A stretch of DNA of 64,000 nucleotides from Mallotus nudiflorus (GCA_947683625.1 CANTUR010000629.1:469501-533500); one strand, 5' to 3'. Shown: positions 12,330 to 24,489, counted from the stretch's first letter. The notes: a model not told the origin generated them from the sequence alone. Numbers and translations are program-made.

Positions 12330-12432
12330 GTGATTGCTAGAGCTCAGTCGACCTAGTGTCTCGGGGCCAATCACACTGACAGTCAGACTGCTGGAGCTCG
12401 GTTGACTTAGTGTCTCAGGGCCAGTCTACTGT
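12330..12432. repeat. 54-bp tandem pair with nested stems in element B
   Basis: Two units share GAGCTCRGTYGACYTAGTGT, with a period of 54 bases. Each unit is enclosed by its own inverted repeat: GTGTGATT with AATCACAC around the first, CAGACTG with CAGTCTACTG around the second. The pair is also present in element A at 13900-14005. Confidence 0.8.
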
Positions 12433-13899
12433 CCAAATGGATTAAGTGAATATATTTGGAATAAGTGAGCTTGTATGGCTAGAGTGTTGTCTAACACTGG
12501 TTTCGAGGTTGCGATATTCTAGGGTTCTATTTGATCCTTCATAAACTGTGATTTTTAAATAAAAATATATAAAATGAATTTATTGCATCTGTGTGTATTT
12601 GCTTGTATATATACTTATTATATTTATACCTTTGACTGTGTGCATTTTCATTTAGTAAGTATGTATATATATTATAGTAATTCACTCAATGAGGTCTGAC
12701 TCCCCTCTATTGACTATTTTTCAAGAGAGTCATCGTCTTCAAACCTCAGTAACAGGCCCTTACGCCGGATTTCTTCCGCCCCGGCTTCTTTATGTAAACT
12801 GCTCACTTGAGTTTTATTTTATGATCTAGACACTGCAGTAGTCGTTAAATTATTAAAGAGTTGTTGTATTATATTTGAACTGGATTTGTATTAAAAGATT
12901 TATATATATGAGATGAGGATTTGATTTAAATTCAGTTGGTGCAAATGTTATTTTAGTATTTATGATTTTTATTTCCGCTGCATTAAATATTTTTATTATT
13001 ACTATTGTATGTTTTATTTTATTTTTAGGCTTGCTACGGGTTCTGGATTCGAAAGAATTCCCGTTCCCTAGCGCCGGTCATGGCCCCTGTTTTGGGTCGT
13101 GACACAGTTCCAGTCTAGTTTTGAAATTTTGTTTGAGTCTTTCTATAGTAATCCTAGAAGCGTAAAGTTAGAAATTTATTCTAATTTATTTTTCTAAGTG
13201 TGCTGATACTGAGACCTATCGGACTAGGTCTGCCGAGTCTGTCTCGTGGAGCGTGAATTAGTGAGTTATTATACTATATATATATGCATTGCATTTAGGA
13301 TGCATGACTTAGGATTTTTCATTTTCATTATATGTTTAAAAAGTGATTTAATTTATAATATGATTTTGTATATTTTCGGTTTATTTTTAGTATATTTAGA
13401 TATATATGTTTGCATATTTTCAGTATACATTTAGTATATCTTTTGGTATATTTAGGGTTTATTTTGATATATGCATGCTATATAATTAGGTATATTTTTA
13501 GTATATTTTTTGTCTATTTCGAAATACATGCTTGTTATATTTTCGATATATATACTTAGAGTGTTTTAGTATATTATTGGTTTTTAATTGGTATATTTTT
13601 ATGGTTGATTTCAAATTTATTTAGTATATATATACTTGAAATATACTTAGTTTATTTTAGGTATATTTCTAGTATATATATATATGGTTTATTTTATTAT
13701 TATGAATGTTATTCTGCATTATTTATTTTTCCATATGAATGTTTTATTTAAATGAAGGATATCGATACAATGTGCTACCTATTGGGCAGGACTATGACTG
13801 TGTACGTACCGGTATGATAGATTTAGGGTTGAATGAGAATCACTTGTGGTGAAATATGATTTAATTGATTGATTGATTTGAAATTGATGTGATTGAGTA

Positions 13900-14005
13900 G
13901 TGTGATTGCTGGAGCTCGGTTGACGCAGTGTCTTAGGGCTAATCACACTGACAGTTAGATTGCTAGAGCTCGGTTGACTTAGTGTCTCGGGGTCAGTCTA
14001 CTGTC
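13900..14005. repeat. 54-bp tandem pair in element A
   Basis: Homologous to 12330-12432, with AGTGTGATTGCTGGAGCTCG and GATTGCTAGAGCTCGGTTGA as the two units. Confidence 0.75.
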
Positions 14006-14662
14006 TAAATGGAATAAATGAATTGATTTGGAATTAAGTGAGTCTGTATGGCTAGAGTGATTTTTTGATTTGAGGTTACGATTAAATAGAGTTCTATTTG
14101 ATCATTCATGTATTAACATAAATGTTTTATGCATTTATTATATATATAAAAGTAGAGTTTGACATTTGTATGAAATGCGTGTATATGTATATATATACGG
14201 ATGCCTGTTTGTATATGGTTTAGATTGCATGCATATATATTATAATAATTCACTCAGTGAGGTCTGACTCCCCTTAATTATTTTTTTTAAGGAGATCTTA
14301 TATTGTCAGACCTTAGTAGTATTACTCTTCGCTGGTGTTCTTCCCCCCCGGTTAGAATGTGTAACATTTATATTTAAACTTTGATTTGTATCTTAGAAAC
14401 TGCAGTAGTAGTGTTATTGTATCAGAAGAGTATTGTTTTATTCTTGATACTTTTCACCCAATATATTGCATGAACATCTTTTATTTATGAATGAATGTTG
14501 AGTATCTATTTTTGTATATCGCTTTGAAAATTTTTAATTCTGTTATATTTTTGTTTACATAATTGCATGTTTTTTTATTTTCTAAGACTTGCTATAAGTT
14601 TCGGATTCAAAATAATTCTCATTCCCTAGTGCCGGTCATGACTCCCAGTTTGGGTCGTGATA

Positions 14663-14815
14663 ATTTTATTTGAATTCATAAGTAGAGTTAATGAAATTAT
14701 AGTGAAAAAGTCATTTTCTATTAATCTGGGAGTCTTTTTGAGATAGGTAATGTGACCGACGAAAGCATATTGTCTATATTATTCTTCATGTGCAGTGAGT
14801 AAAAAACTACTAATC
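14663..14815 (+). repeat. Dispersed AT-rich repeat, copy 3, right half
   Basis: It continues the repeat broken at 7385: AGAGTTAATGAAATTATAGTG, AGTCATTTTCTATTAATC and GAGATAGGTAATGTGACCG match copies 1 and 4. It ends at the left target duplication of the hAT-like element. Confidence 0.8.
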
Positions 14816-16503
14816 ATTAGGATGTAATCAAGTTAAATTGAGCCGAACTTTTAAAAATTTATATTCTGTTTCTTTAAAAAATTAATGAACTCAAACCGAG
14901 TTTAAGCTCATTAAATTTTTAAAACTTTGGTTCAAGCTTGGCTCAAGTTCATGTTTGACAAACTCAAGTTGAGCTCGCGAGCTAGGTAAGCTCAAAACAC
15001 TATGTAGCTAAATAACTTAGCCCACCAAAATTATTTAGCTTGACTTACCTTTCAACTACACGGTTTGCACATGTGTTAGGCAATGACATTTTATAAACTA
15101 TTCATTTACTTTTCATTTGTCTTATTTTTAATATGTGATTTTGAACTTTGAAACTATATACTATAAAAATTTATATTCTCATTTCAACTTTTCTTTTATT
15201 TTCTATTTAACGTGAGATTATAAATCTAAGCATTATACACTAAACCACATATTTTATATACATTGTTTCTCCAACATCTTTAATTTATCAAACTAATAAT
15301 TAAATAACTAATTATGATTGAGTTTTTGTTAGCATCAATTATTATATGGTTTTTTTATTTAATTTCCATAGAGTTTATTAGTATTTCTTTATATTTTATT
15401 ATTTATAATTAGTATTTTATTATGATTTTAGTTTATTAGCTTGATTTTATTTCCTTTTTAGTTTCCTAGTTAATTTATGCATTTTTTATATATTTTTGTA
15501 GGAATTTTATTTTCCTAAAGAATCCGAGATTCAAGTCAATAGTTTTAATTTCTATAATTTATAATGACTTTTATATTTTTTTGAGCTAGTACTTTATACT
15601 ATAACATCTCAAAAATTTTTGTGAAATTTTAGTGTTTATTATGTTTCACTTAGAGAAAAGAGATATAAATCAATGGTGCTTTAGCTTTTTAATTTTTATT
15701 ATTTTCATGTTCAAATTATTTTAAAATTTTTTATTGTATTTACTTAATGTTGTTACTGATGCTAATATTAATTTAAATTATAAATATATATTTTTTATTA
15801 TATTTAATAATGTTTATTTACTTAATGTTGCAATACTATTTTATTATATTTACTCAAAAATATAATTACTTAATACAAATATTAATTTACTTAAAAACTA
15901 CATAATTTATCATGAAACTAAAATTATGTTTAATAATTTTTATTTAATTAATATTAAAATTTAATAATATATATTATATTTATTTAATACAAAATTGTAT
16001 AGTTTCATTATTAATATGTAAAATTTATTATAAAATTCAGTAATTTTATTACAAACATAATTTTTTTAATGGAATTAAAAACTTTAATTGTATTACATAA
16101 TACTTACTTAATGCTATACTATATACTAATGCTACTTTACATCAAAACTATATAATTATTATTATAAATTTATAAATTTTTTTATTACATTTCATAATTT
16201 AAATTATGTATAATTTCTATTTAATACCATCACCTAATACTAATATTTAAATTAACAAGTTGGCAAATGAGTTGACTTATAAGGTTGCTTACAAGCCTAT
16301 TTATAAACTTGTTCACAAGATGGATCAAGAACCTATGAATGAAAACTAGTCGAGTTTAAGAAAGTTCAAATTGGGCTCATTTAGCTTACAAGCCTCAAAA
16401 TAAAGTTCGAACTTAGCTCGTTTAGTTTAATAAATAAACCTAAATGAATTTCTTTTAGTTAGATTCTAAACAAATCACGAGTCGCTCTATTTGATTACAC
16501 CCA
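14816..16503. mobile_element. Non-autonomous hAT-like DNA transposon, 1.7 kb
   Basis: A perfect 8-bp target duplication TACTAATC flanks it (14808-14815 and 16504-16511). The ends are inverted: AGGATGTAATCAAGTTAAAT on the left, and GGGTGTAATCAAATAGAGCG on the opposite strand of the right end. Subterminal regions of about 200 bases on both sides are rich in GAGCTC/AAGCTC/GTTCAAG words. The middle is very AT-rich with no transposase frame. An 8-bp duplication is the hallmark of the hAT superfamily. It is too long for a classic MITE and would depend on a transposase made elsewhere. Confidence 0.82.
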
Positions 16504-16511
16504 TACTAATC

Positions 16512-17255
16512 TACCAATATAGCTCAGATCAGATACACAGTTAGTATATATACATGCATACATATATATATAAATTCTTTTTTCTATGAATTTTCTAACA
16601 ATTATTCATGGCTCTTATAACGAGCAATTCAACAATGAAACTCTTAATAAAAAGAAAAAAAAACACTTAGATCGTTATTAATATGTTAGAAGATAATTGA
16701 TAATTCGAAACTTACATCAACATGCTAAGAAAAGTATGGGTGAAATGCATGAGAGGATACCAAATTTTAATTTATTCCAATCAATTATCAAATTTTAATT
16801 TGTGTCATTTTAAATATTAAATTTTTATTTAATTTTATAGCAGTCACTTAAAATTTTTTTTGGTATTTGAACAATCTAAAATATTATTTTAATTTAAAAT
16901 TAATTTTTTTATAAATATGTTCATATTTTCTATATATTTATAGAAAATAAGAAAAAGATTAAAAAATTATTTTGATTCTACCTAGTAAAAAGAGATTTAT
17001 AATAAAATTTATTAAAATTTAGGAGTAGTAAACTTTCAAACTTTTTATAATTTGTAGAATAAATTTAAAAGATAAAGAGATTAAGTGATTAAAATAATTT
17101 TTGTGAAAAATTCAGAGGACTAAAAATTTTTGACGGTACATTTTTAAAAAAAATCAAAATTAAGTGATAAAAAAGAAATAAGTTAAAGTTTAGTGGTAAA
17201 ATTTAATAAATGTGAAGTTGGGTGATCTGGTTACATTTAACCCAAAAAAAAAAAA
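16512..17255. other. AT-rich intergenic DNA
   Basis: I see no gene or defined element here. It has A/T homopolymers and a short TA run near 16545-16570. Confidence 0.6.
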
Positions 17256-17465
17256 ACCTTTGCCAGATGTCGGCTAGGAGTAGCCACAGAAAATGATACA
17301 TGTATACGTCTTGCGGTCCTTTACATTGCACCATAGCTTCTGGTGGCTAAATAAATATAATTTAAATTATTAATAGAAAATTATTTATTCAAGATAGGTA
17401 ATTAATAATTTAAATTACATTTATTTAATACAAAATACCTTTGCCAAATGTCGGCTAGGATTAGC
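17256..17465. repeat. Foldback between 29-bp direct repeats
   Basis: Two 29-bp copies starting ACCTTTGCCARATGTCGGCT lie at 17256-17284 and 17437-17465 and match at 27 of 29 bases. Between them, arms at 17348-17374 and 17401-17427 are inverted copies of each other at 26 of 27 bases, with a 26-base loop. The foldback core is 80 bases long. Confidence 0.8.
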
Positions 17466-17477
17466 GGTCAGAATCTT

Positions 17478-17995
17478 ATTAATCAGTCTCTTACTGACAT
17501 CAAGTTTATATATATCCTTTTGATTTACCCTCACAATAATGCATTAAGTCTTGATTTTCTATTTACGGCAATGGCAATTAGATTAAAGATGAAAAAAGAC
17601 AGGGATTTAATTTCCGTCATCTTAAAAATAAAAGATTCTGATGTTTGCATTACCGTTCTGCTATTTATTATTTAAAAATGAATATAAGATTTTTTCATAA
17701 TAAGTTTATTCACTTAAATCTTTTTAAATTTTTGAACAAAAAATAAAACTTATCAAAAATTATTTTTGTTTTTTGGGTAAATTTTATAATTTTTTGTTTT
17801 CATAATTAAATTTTTAAAAACATTTTACTACCGTTAGTTCTGTCATTGAGTTAACAAAATTTTTCATTAGTCAACACGTTAATTTTGACATTTTAAACTT
17901 TAAATTTTTTTAACAAAAATGTGTAACATATTTTTTAACTGAAGGATCACTAATGGAGATAATATTTAAAATTTACAATATTTATTTATTAATGA
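17478..17995 (+). repeat. Dispersed repeat, family 2, copy 1
   Basis: It matches 19411-19865 in order: TCTTACTGACATCAA, GGCAATGGCAATTAGATT, CAGGGATTTAATTTCCGTCA, then TTTTTCATTAGTCA and TTTTGACATTTTAAAC. The short frames in both copies differ and are not conserved as protein, so this is a noncoding duplicated block. Confidence 0.8.
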
Positions 17996-18045
17996 ATTTA
18001 CTTTTGAACACTATTTGTGATTAAATTTGATGATAACTATGCTAT

Positions 18046-18738
18046 TAATTTGAAGTGTTAGAATTAGAATATTATATCACTTGTCAGGTGAAACAAAACA
18101 TTCTAATCACAGAACAATTTTTTTTTTCAAGATTGTAGTGAAGTGTATTTTCTTGCTCTTTTTTTTAGTATCAAGCAAGGTGTAGCTTCACAATTTTTTT
18201 TTTAATGATGCTGCAATCTTAGCTTGTTGCCTCCACTTCGACAACAACCAAGGCCAGCCTAATTTTGTGGCCCTGGGCAATTTTTTTCATTAAATTTTTT
18301 ACTTTTATGTTGTAAAAATCGCCAATTAGTTTTTTTAAAATATTCATTATTTTTAAACTAAAATACTATTGAAATCAAATAAATTAAAAATAATTCAATA
18401 TAAGAATAAAATAAAATTTTATGAATTTTTAAACTTAACAAAGTGGGAAAAATTAAAAGTTGAAAAGAAATTCTGTAGCAAATAATTTCTTTGAAAAAAA
18501 ATTGAAAAATAAGGAGATATTGTTTTAGTGGGAAAATAAGGAGATGTAACTTTAAAAATAAGAGAGGGAAATTTAAAAATAAATATTTATATTATAATAA
18601 AATATTAATTAATTAAGAATATTTTATTTCAATTAACAAATACAGTTAAAGAAATCATAGTGAAAAATCATTTTCTGTTAATGCTGGAATCTTTTTGAGA
18701 TAGATAATGTGACCGGTGAAGCATTGTGTATATTAATC

Positions 18739-18742
<4 letters not shown>
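18046..18742 (+). repeat. Dispersed AT-rich repeat, copy 4
   Basis: It opens TGAAGTGTTAGAATTAGAAT like copy 2 and ends with GATAGATAATGTGACCGGTG like copies 1 and 3. It is the only copy in the window with both ends readable, so it best defines the family at about 700 bases. Confidence 0.78.

Positions 18743-18788
<46 letters not shown>
18742..18788. repeat. (AT)n microsatellite
   Basis: About 23 AT units directly follow repeat copy 4. Confidence 0.97.
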
Positions 18789-18793
<5 letters not shown>

Positions 18794-18794
18794 G

Positions 18795-18880
18795 TAAGTT
18801 CTCAGATGAAGTGGTTAATTTTCAATACTATAAGGGGGAGAGTCAGGTTCGAACCCTAATTTATACAATTAGATGTCCAC
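18795..18880 (+). repeat. tRNA-like SINE remnant 2
   Basis: AGATGAAGTGGTTAATTT resembles an A box, and AGGTTCGAACCC, about 30 bases on, is a perfect B box. It follows repeat copy 4 just as SINE remnant 1 follows copy 1. No intact tRNA fold is visible. Confidence 0.45.
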
Positions 18881-19257
18881 ACATTTTACTATTTGAACTA
18901 TTCATGAAGAACTATATATATTCGTCCTTTCCATTGCGCCTACAATGATAATCTCATGAATTGTGTATCATATGAAATTAAGCTAACAAAGAGGTTTAAG
19001 TAATTGAAATTTCTTGCCATTTTGATATGTTGCTTTGATGAATGCTGTGATGGGAGAGGGGGCTAGCAAAGTGTCATGTTAAGATTATGGTGTTTGATTA
19101 CGGTTTTTTTTTTTTTTTCCTCTTTAGTTACTATGTTCTTCACAATTAAATTTACAATTTCCACATACTTATTAGTCATTTTCATATTTTCTCAATGCTT
19201 TAAGCTCAAGTCAATTTACCTTTAAGTTCAACTTCAAAGAAGTAAACCCATCAAAGT

Positions 19258-19282
19258 TATTATTATTATTATTATTATTATT
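19258..19282. repeat. (TTA)n microsatellite
   Basis: Eight TTA units. Confidence 0.95.
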
Positions 19283-19410
19283 CGGAAATTTAAAACTATA
19301 CCCACTTTATTCAAATAAAGTTAAAAGTAATTCTGCAATTCCACAAAATGATGATAATAGAACACAAATTTTAAACCTCAAAATATTGTTGAAAAGAAGT
19401 AACTATAAAA

Positions 19411-19865
19411 TCAATCTCTTACTGACATCAAAATTTATATATATCCATTTGATATACCTTAATATAGAATTATGTCTTCATTTTCTATTTATGGCAATGG
19501 CAATTAGATTGAAGATGAAAAAAAGACAGGGATTTAATTTCCGTCATCTTATCGTTCATCCGAGAGAAAGAATAAATGAAGTACTCTTTAGTTTTTTAGC
19601 AAAAAAAAAAAAAAAAAAACTTTTCAATATATATATTTTTGTTTATTAGGATAAATTTTATAATTTTTTGTTTCTATAATTAAATTTAGAGGAAAATTTG
19701 TTAACATTGCTAGCCCTATAAAAAATTTTCATTAGTCAGCTTAATTTTGACATTTTAAACCTTGAATTTTTTATAAAATATATTACTTAATTTTTAACTC
19801 AAAGATGACCAGTGGATATCATTTTTAAAATTTACAAGATTTATTTATTAATAAAGATTCGTTTG
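19411..19865 (+). repeat. Dispersed repeat, family 2, copy 2
   Basis: This is the second copy of the block at 17478-17995, in the same orientation, with a poly-A run at about 19601-19619 in the middle. Confidence 0.8.
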
Positions 19866-20860
19866 AAATTTAATTATTGCAATTAAAAAAAAATCTGGTC
19901 GCATTTTTGCCCTCAAAACTTTCTAACAATTATGGCTCCTATATATAAGAACAACGTAACACTTCAATAAATTCAATAACAATTTTTCTTAATTGTTATA
20001 TTATTTTATTTTATAGAGAAAGGCTAGGTAATGGCCTGCTTTACCATGACTTATTGCTTTTTTTTATATAAAAATTCGAGGAATTTACTTTTTTTTTTTT
20101 AATACTATGATATGATAATAGGTTATGCATGATCAAGAAAATTTTTTTCCTCAAACAAAGAAAAAAATTACTTAGAGATCAAGAAATTATTGTCCAAATG
20201 TATTGAAATATGAGAACAAACATTTTGATTAAAATGAAAGGACTATGTAGCAAGGCACATATCTTAATATAATCACATTAATTCTTTATTTGAGCTTTTT
20301 TTTTTTTGGAAGTTTATTTGAGCACAATTATATAATCCTTCAATTAGCCATTTTAAGTTCTTCATGACCATCCTAGTAGATTCAGAAGTAGTACTTTTAT
20401 TTTGTCCCCTATTTATAACATATACAAGCATCAAATATTGTGATAATGTACATATCTTATGTTATGTGGAAATCTGGGGAAATATATGTAAATTTGTTTT
20501 TGCGATAAATTTTAATAATACTAGTAATTATTTCTTTCGTCTCGTGAATTCGAATAGCATCCACTGTGGCCATGGAACCCAACAATATTGTAGTGCCCTT
20601 TAAAAGGAGAAATTTTATAAATTTATAATGATTATAACTTGAAATTTTAAAGCAATATCAAATCATATAGAGTTCACTCATATACTATTAGGTTTTAGTT
20701 TATATCACTTTAATTAAATATTAGCTTTTTATTGAACTATTGTATAATGTCTTCTTTATAAATGTCATGCCAATAACAAAAATAAAGAAAACTATGTTCT
20801 CCTTGTGGTATCATCAGATGGTCCATATGTTTTTTTTTTTTAGTGTAAGTAAAAAAAACC
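19866..20860. other. AT-rich intergenic DNA
   Basis: No gene or repeat structure is recognised. Poly-T tracts occur at 20090, 20300 and 20830. Confidence 0.55.
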
Positions 20861-21290
20861 CATAGCAATATAAGTTTTATGGACTTCAGTAAAATATTCA
20901 TTTGGATAATTAAGTATCAATTCAACTTGAAATACAAGTTTTTTTTAATCATGTTTCAGTAAGTCAATGTTGGGATTAGGTAATTACTACTTCTAATTTG
21001 ATCCAAATTTATATTTTTTCTAGGAGTTGGTTGGGATGTGTTATTATCTATTAATGGATCATAGCATTATAAATTTCATGGACCATAGCATTATAGATTT
21101 CATGGACTTCAGTAAAATATTTATTTGAATAATCAAGTATCAATTCAACTTGAAATACAAGCTTTCTTTTATTCATGTTTCAGTAAGTCAATGTTGGGAT
21201 TAGTTAATTACTACTTCTAATTTGATCCAAATTTATATTTTTTTCTAGGAGTTGGTTAGGATGTGTTATTATCTATTAATGGATCATATG
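20861..21290 (+). repeat. 223-bp tandem duplication
   Basis: Two units (20861-21083 and 21084-21290) share nearly all bases, for example CAAGTATCAATTCAACTTGA, CATGTTTCAGTAAGTCAATG and ATTATCTATTAATGGATCAT. At the junction a 24-bp piece beginning CATAGCATTATA is itself doubled. Confidence 0.9.
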
Positions 21291-21383
21291 CTTGATAAAA
21301 AAGCGTTGGAAGGCCAATGGTTGAAGTGGGATGTGTTGGGTTTTGATCATGAACTTTAAATTGAAAAAATAAAAATTGCAACG

Positions 21384-21533
21384 AACCTTCCTGAGATACG
21401 ATACTCCAGCAACTCCATGCTGCTTTGACAAAATTGTTTTTCGTTTATTAACATAATCGATCCGGATAAAGTCAATAGCACGCCCATTAGCTATCAACAA
21501 CCTCCTAATTGCTGAATGTGCTCCATCATCCCA
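21384..21533 (-). pseudogene. Jacalin-related lectin exon fragment
   Basis: From 21533 the minus strand reads WDDGAHSAIRRLLIANGRAI, then DFIRIDYVNKRKTILSKQHG and VAGVS. This follows the jacalin domain pattern (WDDG, aromatic or hydrophobic core, I-x-Y-D-like strand, KHGG turn) over about 45 residues, roughly the first third of a 140-residue jacalin fold that binds mannose or galactose. A stop (TAG) lies three codons before the Trp, and the frame turns into AT-rich nonsense after about 21384. It is therefore an isolated fragment, with no promoter or partner domain seen. Jacalin lectins act in plant defence and wound responses, and nothing suggests this copy works. Confidence 0.7.
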
Positions 21534-21654
21534 TTCCTAACCCATCCTGATCATCCCATGACCCCGTAATGATGGGTGTTTTCTATCGTAACGGCAGTGA
21601 CAGTGGTGGCGGTAAGAGAATCATTGTTTTCTACCGAAGAAAGCAAGCAAAATG

Positions 21655-21838
21655 ATGTTGTGTTATGATTTGGAGAAGACTGAGTTATGAACCAGTTACT
21701 GTTAACTACTACTACTAGGTGAGTTGGACCATGCATGAGGTGTACTTTTGAAAAAAAAAAAGTATAAATTTTTTACTTTTTGGTTTATTTTTGGAATTTT
21801 TTAAATTTAAATTTCACTTTAATCCAATTTATTTAGTT
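21655..21838 (+). repeat. Tandem-duplicated block, unit 1, part before LINE
   Basis: It matches 28682-28850 (GTTATGATTTGGAGA, GACTGAGTTATGAAC, TCCAATTTATTTAG). The match resumes after the LINE at 27984, so the LINE split unit 1. Confidence 0.8.
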
Positions 21839-21849
21839 TTTTTTTCAGG

Positions 21850-23189
21850 ATGAAAAACCCTAGCGGTGCTATGACATCAGGGACGAATGATGATTGGAAT
21901 GACTATCCTGGTCATTCTATGATGTTCATGACAAGTATTCCAATTCGCAGAACCTTATTCATGCTTCTCTAACGTTGCATGAATCACAAAAAACATACGC
22001 CGCGACAGTGCAGGAGAATGTTCAGGTTTCTATCCCATCTGCCCTGGCTATTCTAGCTATTCCTATTACAAGTTCCTACCAGGCAATTAAAATCAACTCT
22101 GAAATTTACCAAAAATGACTAGAGTTATGTCAACACTCTCTGATTGCACGGGTTTTTCTCAATAAAGCCGAAACACTAAGGACACTCACTAAATTAAAAG
22201 AAAAGCTTTCTTTGATTTGGGGTCTCAATTCCAACTGGAAACTTATTTCTTTAGGAAGGGGATTTTATCATGTATTTTTTCAATCAGCTTTGGAAAAGGA
22301 TGCTATATGGGCACGCGGATAATTATCTCTTAAACTTGGTACATTGAGATTACAGAGGTGGTGTCCAGGTTTCGATCCTCACAAGGAGAAGTCCTTTACC
22401 ACACATGTCTGGGTTCAGTTTGTTCGGCTTCCATGGGAATTATGGGATTTGCAGTTGTTGGCAGATATTGCACGTAATATTGGCATCGCTCTTAGGATCG
22501 ACAAAGCCACTTTGGATAGTGATTTTGGTCATTTTGCAAGAATTCTAGTTGACATTGATTTGTCGGTTCTGCTACAATAACAATTGGTTTTGGATTGTGA
22601 GGGTAGGTTTTTTGATATTGATATTACCTACGAGAACCTTTTGTCTTTCTGTTCACTATGCCAATCTATTGGACATAATTATGTTGCATGTCATTTAAGC
22701 AAATCAAACCAACCCACTGATCCTGATAAGCAGGCAAAACGTGATCCATCATGAGGAGGAACTGTTGTTCGTCAGGAATGGTGCCCGGAGGACACTAACA
22801 AGGAACCAATTCCTATTACTAATGTTTTTGCTATGTTGCACCAGATCATAGAGCACAACTCAGACCTCGAACCAAATAAAGATAAATCCTTTGTTGCTGA
22901 TGAGCCGATAGTACCTACTAATGCCTTTGATTTGTCACTCTCAGTTCAAGTAGTGGCGGATCCTGTCATTATTCCAGAGGCAGCTCATTCCTCTTCAAAG
23001 GATCAAGTGAATATGGATAAGGCTCAACAGGAGTTATTACTTATGAGTAAATAGTCCTGGACTGATCAGGTTGATAATGAGGGGGATGGAGCTTGGTAGG
23101 AGGTCTTTAGGAAAAAATCACCCAAGAAAAAGACTATTTTTATTAGTAATAAGCCCATTACTAGGTCAGTCTCTCGATCTTCAAAATGA
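21850..23189 (+). pseudogene. LINE ORF1 (DUF4283 and zinc knuckle)
   Basis: The ATG at 21850 opens MKNPSGAMTSGTNDDWN. After a shift, the frame at 22344-22580 reads QRWCPGFDPHKEKSFTTHVW, then VQFVRLPWELWD and FGHFARILVDIDLSV, the conserved block of plant LINE ORF1 (DUF4283-like). A CCHC knuckle CSLCQSIGHNYVACH lies at 22650-22694. The protein would bind LINE RNA. The frame ends RSVSRSSK with TGA at 23187-23189, overlapping the ORF2 ATG in ATGA, a layout suited to translational coupling. Stops occur within, for example at 22578 and 23052. Confidence 0.85.
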
Positions 23190-24000
23190 AGATTTTATTT
23201 TGGAATTGTAGAGGGCTTGGCAATACGCCTACTCAAAGTGCCCTATATAATTTTTGTACCCTCCATAAACCTGATTTATTATGTCATGCTTAACCAAAAA
23301 TCATTTTTAGCGATGTAGATTTTCGTTTTTGGAGTTTTGCAGGTTTGTCATTTGTTGCTCACAACATGACTCAACTTCCATCCATTTAGGTGCTGATCTC
23401 CTCTTCTATAGGAGCACGAAATATCTCTATTCTAGCTAGCTCGGATCAGCAGGTAACTATTAAGTTCCCTTTGCATTCGGTTAATCATGTTATTTTATGC
23501 ATTTATGAGAATTTCCTTTTTTCTGGTGGTCGTCTATTATTGGACAATCTTTGTTAGGTCGCAGGATTAATTCATGATGATTTATGGTATGTCATTGGTG
23601 ATTTAAATGTGTGTTATGGGTCTCATGAAAAAAGGGGACGCCCTCCAGCAGCTCGTTCTTGTTTGATTTAATTTCAGCTATGGATGCTTATGATCTAACT
23701 TGTTTGGACACAAAAGGGACTTTTTATACTTGGTCGAATAACAGACGGGGTGCTAACCATATTGAAATTCGTTTGGATCGCTCTTTTTGTAATCAGCCTG
23801 CTCTTCTATTCTGGAAAAGCATTGAGTGTCAAGCTTTTGTGAGATATCAATCGGATAATAATCCTATTCTCTTACACTATCAAATTGATCAAGTTATTGC
23901 TCTAAGACTTTTTGTTTTCTTTCTATGTGGACAAACCATGAACACTTTATTTCTGATGTGCGCACTTTTTGGTGTTCAATTACTCTTTTTAGCCATTTGA
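23186..24000 (+). pseudogene. LINE ORF2 endonuclease domain
   Basis: It begins MKILFWNCRGLGNTPTQSAL, the usual plant LINE APE-type start with the active-site Asn. The conserved WYVIGDLNVCYGSHEKRG (GDFN motif) lies near 23585-23640. TKGTFYTWSNNR and EIRLDRSFCN follow at 23710-23800. The catalytic SDH motif reads SDN at about 23850, so the histidine is lost. The enzyme nicks target DNA at T-rich sites, which fits the TTATTTAGTT duplication. At least one shift and five stops are present. Confidence 0.88.
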
Positions 24001-24489
24001 TGTATGTGATTACATAAGTTGAAAATGATTCATACATTTCTCCGTACTGGAATAAATCAACTTTTGGTCATCTTGACCACTTGATTAATGATGCTAAGCA
24101 GAATTTATTTCATGCCCAGTCTAAAATTGAAGCTTATGGTTTTAATAATGATCGTTATGCTGGAAAGTTGAAAGCTTCTAAACAGCTCTCACTTCATCTA
24201 AACAATCATTGCTCTCTACTTAAAGATTAGAGTTGCATTCGGCGGTTGCAACATGCTGATAGGAACTCAAAATGTTTTCACTATTTACTTGCTAGATGGC
24301 AGGTCTTCTCCGGCATCATAGGTTGTTTATTGATGTCGTTCTTGTTAATGATCACATTTTGATTGAAAATCATATCACAAGTTTTTATTCAAATTTATTT
24401 ACTTTTACTGGTAATGTTTCAGGATTAGAAGAGGTGCCCTTTCTCATCCCAAACCTCATTTCTTCTGAAGATAATGATATGCTTTTGTG

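Noticed and set aside
17448..17675. 75-codon frame, and the similar frame at 19386-19649
   Set aside because: The two copies of the repeat share DNA similarity but frameshifts differ and no protein motif appears, so coding is unlikely.
18795..18880. Possible working tRNA gene
   Set aside because: Boxes A and B are present but acceptor and anticodon stems cannot be formed.
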